A stretch of 64,000 bases of DNA from Flavobacterium weaverense (GCF_003688495.1 NZ_REFH01000008.1:1-64000), one strand, 5' to 3'; counted from the stretch's first letter, positions 36,792 through 46,379 are shown. Numbers and translations are program-made. Notes: generated by a model not told the origin, from the letters alone.

Positions 36792-36820
36792 TAAAAAGCA
36801 TTACGCTATCACGTAGTGCT
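36792..36820 (-). terminator. Terminator after the TonB-dependent receptor
   Basis: On the minus strand AGCACTACG pairs with CGTAATGCT (one mismatch) around TGATAG, followed by a T-rich tract. Confidence 0.6.
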
Positions 36821-36834
36821 GTTTAGACAGTAAT

Positions 36835-39042
36835 TTACAAATCAAAATTTACACCTAGAACGATGGTTCTTCCTATGTTAGGAATACCATCCGTTTTAAG
36901 ACGGGAAAGATGCGCAATATATTTTTTATCCAATAAGTTATTGCCATTCACACTGATATCGAATACTGTTTTACCTAATTTCATCGTTCCTCCAAAACCT
37001 AAATTAAGTAAAGTGTAACCATTTGATGTTGTTTCAAAACCACTTACATTTTTTTGGTTGAAAGTGCTGGATACATTTAAAGTTGCATATCCATCTTCCA
37101 GTAAATTTTTAATTTTAAATTCTGTTCGAATAGTGTTATCCCAATTATTTGCTGGAATTAATGGCAAGTAATCATTGTTTTGTTTTTTCCCAGTTACGGT
37201 TTCAAAACTAGTTTCAAAATGCAACCAATCCAATGGATGTGGATGTAAATGCAAACCTACCTCGCCACCATACAATTTAGCGTTATCTTGAATATAATCA
37301 AAAACTAGATTTGTATTTATCGTTTCTCCAGTCGCCGAAGTGTAAATATAATTATTAATATGATTGTAAAATCCATTTACAAAAAACTCAAAATGACTGT
37401 TCTTATATTCTAAATTTAAATCGGTTTGAATGTTTTGCTCCGTTTTTAAGTTGGTATTTCCCACCTCATATCTATTAGTTCCTTCATGAACTCCATTTGA
37501 AGTTAACTCAGCTAAATTTGGAGCTCTAAATCCTGTCGCGATGTTTAGACGCAAAGTCAAATCATCCACTAAATTAGTTTTATAACCTAAAGCAGCGTTG
37601 AAACTATCAAATGATTTATCGACCGCTTCAAACGATCCTTCCTCGCCTGCAATTCCTTGAGCTTCTGTTTTAATATTTCTATTATCAAAACGCAGTCCTG
37701 CCTGCAACACATTGCGATTCCATTCATAATTAGCAGTTCCAAAAACACCAAAATCATTTGTTACTGCATCCGGAATTAGATATTCTTCTCCTGAATTTCT
37801 GTTGGTCTGATGCATTCCCTGAACTCCGACGATAGTTTCAATTTTTCCCGTTTTTGGTAAATGGTATTTTAAATTATAATTGAATGTTTTTAATTTCATG
37901 TGCAAGGCTGCGTCGTTACTATCTTCAAACTCGCTTCGATCATTTGCGATATACCCTAAATCCAGATCGATTTTTGAATTTTCTAAATAAAATATAGAGT
38001 TCAAACTTAGTAAATGATTAAAAATTCCTTGCTTTGGAAATTCTGTTTTTTTACTAGTGCTCTGTTCGGCAATTCCTTCCTCTGGAATTCCTAAATCTAA
38101 TTTATTGTAATTGTAACGTAGAACTGAAGAAAATTTAGAGTTACTATAACCAATACCTGTTTTAAAATCAGTTTCGTTGTAACGCGTATTGGTAACTCTC
38201 TCACCATCAGCAATTTTATAATCAGAATGGGTGTTATAACTTCCACGAGTCATAAATTTCCAATTATCAGTTGATGTTTTCAATCCCAGTGAAGTGTTAC
38301 TTCCGAGAGTATTTGAAAAATATTTTTGGCTAAAATTAGCTTTAAAGGTATTTGCATTAGCAAATTTCTCTGGGTTAAAATAGAGCACGCCACCCAAAGC
38401 ATCCGAACCATATAGTAGCGAAGCGGGACCTTTGATAACCTCAACACTTTCTACTCCCGCATCATTTAACCCTAAACCGTGCTCATCACCAAACTGCTGA
38501 TTTTCTATTCTAACACCTTGCGAATAAACTAAAACTCTGTTTCCACTCAAACCGCGTATAACTGGCTTGCCAATAGAAGCTCCGGTTGAAACTTGAGAAA
38601 CCCCTGGAATAGTCGCTAATCCTTCGATTAAAGTTGAAGTTCCTTTTCTTTGTAAGTTTTTAATAGTTTCGTGTTCTACTTTCATCACGTTTTGTGATTG
38701 AATTTTATTAAAAGCGGTAGAAACAATTACCTCATCCATTTCAAAAATCGCTTCCTCAAGTAAAACGTTTAGAATAATTTCGTTAGATCCTATACTTACA
38801 CTTTGATTCTGAGTTGCGAATCCTAGCATAGTAAAATTGATTTTCAAGGTTTTATTAGGCAAATTAGAAAACTGATATTTCCCATTTTCGTCTGTTGTAG
38901 TTCCTTTATGCAGTTCTGAAATTGATACGGAAACGCCTTTAACAGGTAGGTTAAACATATCAGTTACAGTACCTGAAATTGTATTTTGCGCTTGCAAAAG
39001 TGCAGATGTTCCCAAAAATAGGGCTATGATAAATTTTTTCAT
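36835..39042 (-). CDS. TonB-dependent receptor, probable metal type
   Basis: About 735 residues: signal peptide (KKFIIALFLGTSALLQAQ), a carboxypeptidase-regulatory-like domain (~20-105), a plug with PVIRGLSGNRVLVY and IKGPASLLYGSDALGG, and a 22-strand barrel. The plug sequence and the His-rich HLHPHPLDWLH recall ZnuD-like zinc receptors. The gene just upstream encodes a small His/Cys-rich exported protein, supporting a metal role. The substrate is inferred, not proved. The inner Met at 39042 directly precedes the signal peptide and is preferred over an ATG 13 codons upstream. Confidence 0.88.
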   Translation of the reverse strand: MKKFIIALFLGTSALLQAQNTISGTVTDMFNLPVKGVSVSISELHKGTTTDENGKYQFSNLPNKTLKINFTMLGFATQNQSVSIGSNEIILNVLLEEAIFEMDEVIVSTAFNKIQSQNVMKVEHETIKNLQRKGTSTLIEGLATIPGVSQVSTGASIGKPVIRGLSGNRVLVYSQGVRIENQQFGDEHGLGLNDAGVESVEVIKGPASLLYGSDALGGVLYFNPEKFANANTFKANFSQKYFSNTLGSNTSLGLKTSTDNWKFMTRGSYNTHSDYKIADGERVTNTRYNETDFKTGIGYSNSKFSSVLRYNYNKLDLGIPEEGIAEQSTSKKTEFPKQGIFNHLLSLNSIFYLENSKIDLDLGYIANDRSEFEDSNDAALHMKLKTFNYNLKYHLPKTGKIETIVGVQGMHQTNRNSGEEYLIPDAVTNDFGVFGTANYEWNRNVLQAGLRFDNRNIKTEAQGIAGEEGSFEAVDKSFDSFNAALGYKTNLVDDLTLRLNIATGFRAPNLAELTSNGVHEGTNRYEVGNTNLKTEQNIQTDLNLEYKNSHFEFFVNGFYNHINNYIYTSATGETINTNLVFDYIQDNAKLYGGEVGLHLHPHPLDWLHFETSFETVTGKKQNNDYLPLIPANNWDNTIRTEFKIKNLLEDGYATLNVSSTFNQKNVSGFETTSNGYTLLNLGFGGTMKLGKTVFDISVNGNNLLDKKYIAHLSRLKTDGIPNIGRTIVLGVNFDL

Positions 39043-39188
39043 TGAAATGATTATAGTATTTCGCGTTTCGGCTTGAGCCAAAAAAAGATACCGTAAACGG
39101 AAATGTGATTTAAATACAGTAAGTGCTTCGCAAAATCAAAGACGTGAAATTGCGTAGAAAAAAAAATCTGAAATAAGCTGAAATAAAT

Positions 39189-39542
39189 TTAGCTTAAAGT
39201 ATTTATTGGAGGACCTCGAAGGGAATAAGAACTGCCAGAAAAAGTAATTACAATTTTCTGATCAATGCTAAAATAAGGTATTTCGGCATTAGATGAATAT
39301 AGCTGATAGCTTACGTTTGTGGGTGTAATGTAGCTGCCAAGCGTAAAATGACATACATAACAATGATCAATATTATGATGTTCATGCGTAATTTCAGCAC
39401 CTGAAACATTATACTGATGCTCGCAATGCTTTTCTGAAAGTTGCTTTGAAATATGCTCATACGTATGCAATGATTGAAACAGTATTGAGAACAATACCGT
39501 AAAAACCAAGGAAAGACTTAATATGAGCTTGTTGCTTTTCAT
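39189..39542 (-). CDS. Small His/Cys-rich exported protein, unknown
   Basis: About 117 residues with an N-terminal hydrophobic segment (LILSLSLVFTVLFSILF). A dense run of potential metal ligands follows: EKHCEHQY, THEHHNIDH and CYVCHF. No family is certain. It precedes a TonB-dependent receptor on the same strand. I infer periplasmic metal binding or sensing. The start is taken as Met at 39542, since the -7 box TACCTTTG (39549-39556) overlaps the only earlier ATG; the transcript would then be nearly leaderless. Confidence 0.72.
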   Translation of the reverse strand: MKSNKLILSLSLVFTVLFSILFQSLHTYEHISKQLSEKHCEHQYNVSGAEITHEHHNIDHCYVCHFTLGSYITPTNVSYQLYSSNAEIPYFSIDQKIVITFSGSSYSLRGPPINTLS

Positions 39543-39548
39543 GTTTGG

Positions 39549-39556
39549 CAAAGGTA
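39549..39556 (-). promoter_or_regulatory. -7 element of the His/Cys-rich protein gene
   Basis: TACCTTTG on the minus strand, only six bases before the chosen ATG. A TTG lies 16 bases upstream (39573-39575), shorter than the usual 19. Confidence 0.5.
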
Positions 39557-39563
39557 GTAAAAC

Positions 39564-39598
39564 AAAAAACTACAACTGTAAAAGTTGTAGTTTTTTAA
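39564..39598 (-). terminator. Terminator after asd
   Basis: ACTACAACT pairs with AGTTGTAGT around GTAAA/TTTAC with A and T runs on each side. It also overlaps the promoter region of the next minus-strand gene. Confidence 0.8.
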
Positions 39599-39619
39599 TT
39601 CTATGTAAATTCAATGAAT

Positions 39620-40615
39620 TTAAACCAGTTTTGCAGCTACTAAATATTCTGCAATCTGTATAGTATTTGTCGCCGCTCCTTTTCGTAAATTATCTGCTAC
39701 AATCCACATATTCAATGTGTTTTCTTGGCTTTCATCTCTACGGATTCTACCCACAAAAACATCATCTTTACCTTGTGCGTACATTGGCATTGGATACGTA
39801 TAAGTATCATTATTGTCTTGAACAACTATTCCATCTGTGTGATGCAAGATGCTTCTCACTTCACTTAAGTCAAAATCATTCGAAAATTCAATATTTACCG
39901 CTTCGCTGTGACCACCTACTATTGGCACACGAACAGCAGTTGCAGTAACAGCTATCGTATTGTCACTTAATATTTTTTTAGTTTCACGAACTAATTTCAT
40001 TTCCTCCTTAGTATATCCATTTTCTTCAAATGAGTCACATTGAGGAATTGCGTTTCTGTGAATTGGATATTTATAAGCCATTTCACCTTTTACTCCGGCG
40101 TACTCATTTTCTAATTGTGCAACCGCTTTTACACCAGTTCCAGTAATTGACTGATAAGTAGAAACGACAACGCGCTTAATATTATATTTTTTATGCAAAG
40201 GAGCTAGTACTAGAACCATTTGAATTGTAGAACAGTTTGGATTTGCTATAATTTTATCTGCCTTTGTTAATTCGTGAGCGTTAATTTCAGGAACAATCAG
40301 TTTTTTAGTTGGATCCATTCTCCAAGCAGATGAGTTATCAATAACTGTAGTTCCTGCTGCTGCAAATTTTGGAGCCCATTCTAATGAAGTATCTCCACCT
40401 GCAGAAAACAGAGCAATATCTGCTTTCATATCTACGGCAGTTTGTAAGCCAACAACGGTTAGCATTTTACCATCGAATTCAATTTGTTTACCAACTGATC
40501 TTTCAGAGGCTACGAGAATCAATTCGTCGTTAGCCGAAATAAATTTTCTTTCTGCTAATACTTTCAACATTACTTCGCCAACCATTCCGGTAGCACCAAC
40601 AACTGCAATTTTCAT
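39620..40615 (-). CDS. asd: Aspartate-semialdehyde dehydrogenase
   Basis: A 331-residue enzyme making aspartate semialdehyde for lysine/diaminopimelate, threonine and methionine. The NADP motif VGATGMVGEVMLKVL opens the protein, the catalytic Cys is in NPNCSTIQMV, and the His of the active site lies in VPIVGGHSEAVNIEF. The length is normal. It has the best protein-gene promoter in the window (40652-40681) and its own terminator. Confidence 0.96.
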   Translation of the reverse strand: MKIAVVGATGMVGEVMLKVLAERKFISANDELILVASERSVGKQIEFDGKMLTVVGLQTAVDMKADIALFSAGGDTSLEWAPKFAAAGTTVIDNSSAWRMDPTKKLIVPEINAHELTKADKIIANPNCSTIQMVLVLAPLHKKYNIKRVVVSTYQSITGTGVKAVAQLENEYAGVKGEMAYKYPIHRNAIPQCDSFEENGYTKEEMKLVRETKKILSDNTIAVTATAVRVPIVGGHSEAVNIEFSNDFDLSEVRSILHHTDGIVVQDNNDTYTYPMPMYAQGKDDVFVGRIRRDESQENTLNMWIVADNLRKGAATNTIQIAEYLVAAKLV

Positions 40616-40651
40616 AGTATATTTTTATTATTGAATATAAAATTTGAAAAA

Positions 40652-40681
40652 CAAAAGTAAGTAATATTCAAAACAAAACAA
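40652..40681 (-). promoter_or_regulatory. Promoter of asd
   Basis: On the minus strand TACTTTTG (40652-40659) is preceded by TTG (40679-40681) with exactly 19 bases between, a full Bacteroidetes consensus. Confidence 0.75.
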
Positions 40682-40890
40682 GGTAGTTAACAAAAAATAA
40701 CAAAATGTTTAAAATATAACAATTAATAATTAAGCTATGCTTACAAACTCATTAAATGAATATTATGCGTACAGAATTCAGTCAAAATAAAAAACTTAGT
40801 CCAATTGCTGATCATCAATTCATGTTGCAATTGAAATTATTCTAGTAAAACTTTTTCCTGCAACTTTAAATAAAACCCTAAATGTGATAA

Positions 40891-40923
40891 AAAAGAAAAA
40901 CCGTCTCAATTACGAGACGGTTT
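40891..40923 (-). terminator. Terminator after mscL
   Basis: AAACCGTCTC pairs with GAGACGGTTT around a six-base loop, followed on the minus strand by a T-rich tract. Confidence 0.85.
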
Positions 40924-40950
40924 AGATTAGAATATATAATGTAGCGGAAA

Positions 40951-41370
40951 TTACTTCTTTAACAAATCTCTAATTTGGATAAGCAATTCTTCTTGTGTAG
41001 GTCCTACTGGCGCTACAACAACAACAGCCTCTTCTTTTTTCTTCGCTTTTTCAGCTGCTCTTAAAACAACAAAAATGAAGAAAGCAATAATTACAAAATT
41101 AATAATTGCTTGAACTAAATTTCCGTAAGTTATTACGGCAGCTCCTGCAGCTTTAGCAGCAGCTAGATCTGGATAAGAATTACCATCAAGTGTTATGAAC
41201 TTTTGCGTAAAGTCTATACCTCCAGTAATCAAACCTACGATTGGCATGATTACATCATCAACTGCCGATCCGACAATTTTACCAAATGCTCCACCAATAA
41301 CAACGGCAGTAGCTAAACTAATTACATCACCTTTCATTAAAGATGCTTTAAAATCACTAAAAAATCCCAT
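40951..41370 (-). CDS. mscL: Large-conductance mechanosensitive channel
   Basis: A 139-residue inner-membrane channel opened by membrane tension in osmotic downshock. TM1 ([28 protein letters not shown]) is highly conserved, including the pore constriction region, and TM2 is [21 protein letters not shown] cytoplasmic helix with KKKEE follows. The length is typical. A -7 box TATTTTTG lies at 41412-41419. Confidence 0.96.
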   Translation of the reverse strand: MGFFSDFKASLMKGDVISLATAVVIGGAFGKIVGSAVDDVIMPIVGLITGGIDFTQKFITLDGNSYPDLAAAKAAGAAVITYGNLVQAIINFVIIAFFIFVVLRAAEKAKKKEEAVVVVAPVGPTQEELLIQIRDLLKK

Positions 41371-41462
41371 AGTTTTCTTTTTTTTTGTTAGAACTGCTTT
41401 TTGTGTAAAAGCAAAAATAGTTAAAAAATTAACATTTGTATATCTAACATTAAAAAAAACTA

Positions 41463-43907
41463 CTATTCTCTATAAAATACTCTTTTAACTCTTTGCGAAA
41501 TACTCGTAAGCACTTCGTATGGAATCGTTTGAAGCTTACCAGCTATATAACTAACAGTTGGATTCCTACCAAAAATGATAACTGCATCACCTTCTTTACA
41601 TTCAATTTCGGTACAATCGACCATTAACATATCCATACATATACTTCCTACTATTGTTGCTTTCTGATTTTTGATTGTTACAAATCCCACACTATTTCCC
41701 CAACCTCTAGAAATCCCATCAGCGTAACCTATAGGAATTGTTGCAATCTTTGTTGGTTTTTCAGCTATAAATTTTCTTCCATAACCTACACTTTCTCCCG
41801 CCGCAATAGTCCTGATTTGAGAAATTATCGATTTCAAAGTACCCACATTCTCTAGTTTTTTTTGCTCTTCACTATCGTTTGAAACTCCGTAAAGCCCAAT
41901 TCCTAAACGGACCATGTCGTATTGCGAATCAACATTATTACTAATTCCTGATGTATTTAATATATGACGAATAGGCTTTATATCTAATTCACTAATTAAT
42001 TGGCTAGATAACTTTTCGAATAAATCAATTTGTGATTTTGCAAAATCTTTGTGAATTAAATCATCACTAGTAGCTAAATGAGATAAGATACTTTTCACGT
42101 TTACGTTTTGATTTCCTTTTAAAGTAGCAATCAATTCATCAATCGTATTGGCTTCAAAACCCAGACGGTGCATTCCTGTATCCAATTTTATGTGAATAGG
42201 AAAATCCTGTAATCCTTTTTGAGCGGCCATTTTGAGAAACGCTTTAAGTCCTTTTAAACTATATATTTCAGGTTCTAATTGATATTGAATAATAGCGTTA
42301 AAGCTAGTGTTTTCAGGATTTAAAATCATTATTGGCAGCTGAATACCTAAACTTTTTAAAGCTATTCCTTCATCGGCGAAAGCCACACCTAAATAATCAA
42401 CTTTATGGTGCTCGAGTAACTTAGCAATTTCGAAACCACCATTTCCATAGCCGAAAGCTTTTACCATTACCATAATTTTTACATTAGGTTTTAGTTTAGC
42501 TTTATAAAAATTTAAGTTATAAGTTATTGCGTTAAGATTTATTTCAAGAACAGTTTCATGTGTTTTCTCCTCTAGCAACCAGACAATTTCTTCAAATTCA
42601 AAAGAGCGAGCTCCTTTCACTAAAATAGTTTCATTTGAAAAGTCTATATTATCGTAATCACTAATAAATTCAGCTGTATTTTTATAAGTTACGCAATTTT
42701 GAAACTTATCTTTAAATTCAGAGATTGTTTCTCCTATTCCTATCACTCTACTAATATTATTAGACACGATTAATTCTGCAACTTTATCGTACAATTCTTC
42801 TTTATACAATCCACTTTGAAAGATGTCAGATAGAATAACTGTTTTATTATCCGATTGTTTCTGACTTTCGAGAAAATCTAAAGCTATTTTTAAAGACTGA
42901 AAGTCTGAACTATAGCTGTCATCAATAATACTGCAATTGTTAATTCCATTTTTAACTTTTAAACGCATTTCTACGGGATACAACATTTTCATCCTATTCT
43001 GAATAGTGAAATGGTCATAATTAAAATAAATTAAAACCATTAAACATGAAATTGCATTTTCTATCGAAGCCTCATCTTGAAAAGGTATATTAATTTTAAA
43101 ATCTTCTTTATTGTAACAAACTTGTAATTCTGTTTGCTCTCTATCAGTTTTCTTTCCAATGAAAACATCTGCTTCCTGATTCGTAAAACTCCACGTAAAA
43201 GCATTTTGTCGTTGAGAAAGTATCGAAGTGATATTTTCATTAAATTGGTAAATGACAACTTCACAGCTTTGAAAAAGCGACATTTTCTCTTTTACTTTCT
43301 CTTCTAAATTTAGAAAACCTTCATCATGTGCAGAACCAATATTAGTAAGCACGCCAACAGTTGGTTTAATAATATTTTGTAATTTATTCATCTCAAATCT
43401 ACTTGAGATTCCTGCCTCAAAGATTCCAAGATTATGCTGTTCATTAATCGCTATAACAGACAACGGAACTCCTACTTGGGAATTGTAACTCTTTGGACTT
43501 CTAATAACATTGTAGTCAGGACTCAGTAGAAAATTAAGCCACTCTTTTACTATTGTTTTACCATTACTTCCGGTAAGACCAATTACAGGAAAATCAAAAA
43601 GACTGCGGTACTGCGCTGCAAATTCTTGTAATGCAGTCAAGGTGTTCTCGACAATATAAAAATTTGCACGTTCTTCACAACCTTCTGGAATGTGACTGAC
43701 AACAAAATTACGAACGTCATTTTCAATAAGATAAGAAATATAAATATGTGCATCAGTATGAACGCCTACCAATGCAAAAAATAAAGTCTGAGAACCGTTT
43801 TGTAGAGACCTACTATCAATAGAAACCGAATCTAAAGCTGTGTCAAATTGATTACCAACAAACTTTGCCGGTATACTTTGGATGCTATTGAAAATTTTTG
43901 GATTCAT
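41463..43907 (-). CDS. MurF-alanine racemase fusion
   Basis: About 814 residues with two enzymes. Residues ~1-450 are MurF, which adds D-Ala-D-Ala to UDP-MurNAc-tripeptide; the ATP loop is [14 protein letters not shown]. Residues ~455-814 are a PLP alanine racemase ([19 protein letters not shown]) with the PLP lysine in [12 protein letters not shown] and the C-terminal [12 protein letters not shown]. The racemase therefore makes D-Ala beside the ligase that uses the dipeptide. The fusion is typical of Bacteroidetes. I start at Met 43907 ([12 protein letters not shown]); the upstream 30 residues of the longest frame look non-coding. Confidence 0.94.
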   Translation of the reverse strand: MNPKIFNSIQSIPAKFVGNQFDTALDSVSIDSRSLQNGSQTLFFALVGVHTDAHIYISYLIENDVRNFVVSHIPEGCEERANFYIVENTLTALQEFAAQYRSLFDFPVIGLTGSNGKTIVKEWLNFLLSPDYNVIRSPKSYNSQVGVPLSVIAINEQHNLGIFEAGISSRFEMNKLQNIIKPTVGVLTNIGSAHDEGFLNLEEKVKEKMSLFQSCEVVIYQFNENITSILSQRQNAFTWSFTNQEADVFIGKKTDREQTELQVCYNKEDFKINIPFQDEASIENAISCLMVLIYFNYDHFTIQNRMKMLYPVEMRLKVKNGINNCSIIDDSYSSDFQSLKIALDFLESQKQSDNKTVILSDIFQSGLYKEELYDKVAELIVSNNISRVIGIGETISEFKDKFQNCVTYKNTAEFISDYDNIDFSNETILVKGARSFEFEEIVWLLEEKTHETVLEINLNAITYNLNFYKAKLKPNVKIMVMVKAFGYGNGGFEIAKLLEHHKVDYLGVAFADEGIALKSLGIQLPIMILNPENTSFNAIIQYQLEPEIYSLKGLKAFLKMAAQKGLQDFPIHIKLDTGMHRLGFEANTIDELIATLKGNQNVNVKSILSHLATSDDLIHKDFAKSQIDLFEKLSSQLISELDIKPIRHILNTSGISNNVDSQYDMVRLGIGLYGVSNDSEEQKKLENVGTLKSIISQIRTIAAGESVGYGRKFIAEKPTKIATIPIGYADGISRGWGNSVGFVTIKNQKATIVGSICMDMLMVDCTEIECKEGDAVIIFGRNPTVSYIAGKLQTIPYEVLTSISQRVKRVFYRE

Positions 43908-44131
43908 AAAATGAGAGTAGATAGAAATTAATTTTTTTCGAAATAAAATAGTGTTTTGGCCACCCTTTCGGGGCTTTAACTTTCGTAAAAATACCATTTC
44001 TTTTTACAAAGACGACCCCGATATTCAATTTATATAGTTAAAGGAAGTTCTATAAATCAACAAACAACTTCGATATGTTGCCTTAATTTTTACAGATTAG
44101 TTATATTTGTTTGCTTAAAGAAACTAATATT

Positions 44132-44737
44132 TTGAAAAAATTACTTCCTTCGTTTTCATATGTTTTCCATCCGATTTTTATTCCGGCCATAGCTACATTG
44201 TTTTATCTTTTCTATTACAATGCTGATTTTGTAGATCAAGAAAAAATATTCATTTTCTTTCAGGTTGCCATAGTAACTATAATAATTCCAATTTTAGTTT
44301 TTATACTATTGCGTGCCACTGGAAATGTTGATACCATAATGATTTCTAAAACATCTCAAAGAAAAATTCCATTAGTTGTCCACTGCTTTTTAATCATTTT
44401 ATTACTTAGAAAAAGCATTAGTATTGATCGCTACTTCGAGTTACATTTTTTCTTTTTAGGAGCATTGATGAGCACTTTATTAGCTTTGATTTTATTATTT
44501 GGGAATATAAGAGCAAGCCTACACATGATGGCCATTAGTTCATTGACAGTTTTTGTAATAGGATTGAGTATTCATCTTCAAATGCAGAATATTGTCACTA
44601 TTACAATATTAATTCTACTAAATGGTATTGTAGCATCCTCCCGCTTAGAGATGCAGGCGCATACGAATAAAGAACTCATGTTAGGATTTGTTTTAGGCGC
44701 TATTCCGCAAATACTTCTATTGTATATTTGGTTATAG
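44132..44737 (+). CDS. PAP2-like polytopic membrane protein, variant motifs
   Basis: About 201 residues with five or six hydrophobic segments. I see a diverged PAP2 phosphatase signature: KTSQRKIP in a loop, ASLHMMAIS in place of PSGH, and SRLEMQAHTNKE matching SRx5Hx3D with Glu for Asp. It may act on a lipid phosphate or be inactive. No ATG is available near the start; a TTG at 44132 fits best because a -7 box TATATTTG (44102-44109) with TTG 21 bases upstream overlaps the region before it. It ends six bases inside the convergent gene. Confidence 0.72.
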   Translation: MKKLLPSFSYVFHPIFIPAIATLFYLFYYNADFVDQEKIFIFFQVAIVTIIIPILVFILLRATGNVDTIMISKTSQRKIPLVVHCFLIILLLRKSISIDRYFELHFFFLGALMSTLLALILLFGNIRASLHMMAISSLTVFVIGLSIHLQMQNIVTITILILLNGIVASSRLEMQAHTNKELMLGFVLGAIPQILLLYIWL

Positions 44738-45433
44738 AATATAGAATATAATCCCTAAATTCAATGCATTCATTTTGACAGGTTCTCCAGCAATTTTAGC
44801 CGACTTAAACAACGGATTTAAACCGTAATAAGCGTACAGATTTATGGTATTATAACCGGAAGAAATATAGGCTCCGTACTGAATTTTATCAAAATCTTTG
44901 TTTCCATTGATATGAGTTTTTCCCATACTACTATTGAAAGCTGACTTATCATATAGCAAGTAGCTGAACTTTATTCCAGTGTAAATACGCCAGAACTTAT
45001 GGCTTTCGAAAGTGGATGTTCGCCATCTAAATTCTACAGGCACGTCAACAGAAAGTAGAGAGAATTTATTCTTAGAATATTTTGCATCAGCATCAATAAT
45101 CGCATATTCATTCCCTGAAGGAGTTGAAGTAATGGACATGTTTTGATTGTAGTTATTATAAGAGAATCCAATACCAGAAGCAATGGCAACAGTTCGTTTC
45201 TTATTGATTGGCATATCTCTTAGAAACCCGCCTGAAAATCCTGAAGAAAATTTGCTTTGCGACAAACCTGCAGGCTTATCGCTAAGTGTGTTATACGTTA
45301 TTGCAAAATAAAACTGATCTTCTCTATACAAGGAATCAATCTTTGCAAGAGGAACAATTTCAGGAGCTGTATTTTGCTGTGCAAAGACGTTGAACACAGT
45401 AAAAAAAAGAAAACAACTTAGAAATAATCGCAT
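44732..45433 (-). CDS. Outer-membrane beta-barrel protein
   Basis: A 233-residue protein with a signal peptide (RLFLSCFLFFTVFNVFAQ). Amphipathic strands follow (FAITYNTLSDKPAGLSQSKF, VDVPVEFRWRTSTF, GAYISSGYNTINLYAYYGL), ending in NLGIIFYIL, a barrel-type end. Size and layout recall PorT-like porins. There is no diagnostic motif and no neighbouring secretion gene, so the specific role is open. Its stop codon overlaps the end of the convergent PAP2-like gene by six bases. Confidence 0.75.
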   Translation of the reverse strand: MRLFLSCFLFFTVFNVFAQQNTAPEIVPLAKIDSLYREDQFYFAITYNTLSDKPAGLSQSKFSSGFSGGFLRDMPINKKRTVAIASGIGFSYNNYNQNMSITSTPSGNEYAIIDADAKYSKNKFSLLSVDVPVEFRWRTSTFESHKFWRIYTGIKFSYLLYDKSAFNSSMGKTHINGNKDFDKIQYGAYISSGYNTINLYAYYGLNPLFKSAKIAGEPVKMNALNLGIIFYIL

Positions 45434-45642
45434 ACCATTTTTGTTTATTAAATCATTAATTCAATTTGAATCCTTTTATAAAGCTACAAATATAAGATAA
45501 TGGAGTTTTCAAATGCTTTTAATACTTGAATTTTAAATATACGGCTGATAAAAGATTATTTAGAAACGGTGGTCAAGGAGATTTGCCATCATCAAAATAT
45601 AAGTTCCAGCAAAAAACTGAATATTCAAACAACTCCGATTTT

Positions 45643-45811
45643 CACGCTGTTAGCGTCCCTGCTATTGAGAATAACTCAAATTGATTTTCAAATAAATAAG
45701 ACAAACTATTCCAATTGTCACGCTGGAAGCGTCCCTGCTTTTGAGAGTAACTCCAATTGATTTTCAAATAAATAGGATAAACTATTCTAATTGTCACGCT
45801 GGAAGCGTCCC
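45643..45811. repeat. 76-base tandem repeat with small inverted motif
   Basis: The motif CACGCTGGAAGCGTCCC (first copy CACGCTGTTAGCGTCCC) starts at 45643, 45719 and 45795, a constant 76-base period. The intervening 59 bases are nearly the same in the two full units (TTGATTTTCAAATAAATA etc). ACGCT and AGCGT can pair around three bases. The region is between a barrel gene and another repeat array, with no gene of its own. Confidence 0.85.
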
Positions 45812-45914
45812 GAACATTTATGTAATTTGAGAGTTTTTTTTGTGACATTTCAAAACTGATAAACATGTATTTAAATTGCGAATCTTTTCGAATATATTAG
45901 ACACAACTCAATTA

Positions 45915-46190
45915 GGATTAACGCCGTTGATCCCCTGAAGATACGTCCCACAAAAAAATACTGCTTGGCATTTCATGCCTGATCCTTTTCGTTTTAAAGC
46001 TTAGCCAAACTAAAAAGTTTGACACGCCAAGTAAAGGATTAACGCCGTTGATCCCCTGAAGATACGTCCCACAAAAAAATACTGCTTGGCATTTCATGCC
46101 TGATCCTTTTCGTTTTAAAGCTTAGCCAAACTAAAAAGTTTGACACGCCAAGTAAAGGATTAACTCCGTTGATCCCGCAAAGGGGCGTCT
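45915..46190. repeat. 121-base perfect tandem duplication plus partial third unit
   Basis: The unit begins GGATTAACGCCGTTGATCCC at 45915 and again at 46036, and I see no difference between the two 121-base copies. A third start at 46157 diverges after about 20 bases (GGATTAACTCCGTTGATCCC, then GCAAAGGGGCGTC) and leads to tRNA-Ser. Each unit includes GGCAT/ATGCC and AAACT/AGTTT hairpins. The unmatched identity points to a recent duplication. Confidence 0.92.
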
Positions 46191-46192
46191 CA

Positions 46193-46234
46193 CAAAGAAA
46201 TAATGCTCCCCTTTCAGGAAGCATTATTTCTTTG
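46193..46234 (-). terminator. Hairpin after tRNA-Ser
   Basis: On the minus strand AAAGAAATAATGCT pairs with AGCATTATTTCTTT around a short C/G-rich loop, immediately after the tRNA 3' end. Confidence 0.7.
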
Positions 46235-46319
46235 CAGAGAGGAAGGGATTCGAACCCTCGATATGTTGCCATATACACGCTTTCCAAGCGTGCGCCTTCA
46301 GCCACTCGGCCACCTCTCT
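46235..46319 (-). tRNA. tRNA-Ser (GGA)
   Basis: An 85-base class II tRNA on the minus strand. Acceptor arms AGAGAGG and CCTCTCT pair fully, the anticodon loop TTGGAAA gives GGA for serine, a long variable arm (TATATGGCAACATA) is present, and the T-loop motif GGTTCGAATCC follows. The discriminator is G, and CCA is not encoded. It is followed on the minus strand by a hairpin and the 121-base repeats. Confidence 0.95.
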
Positions 46320-46379
46320 ATTTTATTACGGTTGCAAAGAACACTAAAAAAAATGAGTTAGAAAAGCAAAACCTTATTA

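Noticed and set aside
40737..40790. Plus-strand 17-codon frame upstream of asd
   Set aside because: It is too short, with no conserved feature or promoter of its own.
44732..45433. PorT of the type IX secretion system
   Set aside because: Size and barrel pattern are similar, but no other secretion gene is adjacent and there is no diagnostic motif. It is kept as a generic barrel protein.
45569..45760. Plus-strand 63-codon frame
   Set aside because: It lies inside the 76-base tandem array and encodes a repeat-derived, unlikely peptide.
45643..45811. CRISPR array
   Set aside because: The repeats are regularly spaced, but the intervening 59 bases are also nearly identical, and no cas gene is present. 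This is a plain tandem repeat.
46039..46305. Minus-strand 88-codon open frame
   Set aside because: It runs through tRNA-Ser and the 121-base repeats and has no recognisable protein features, so it is an artefact.
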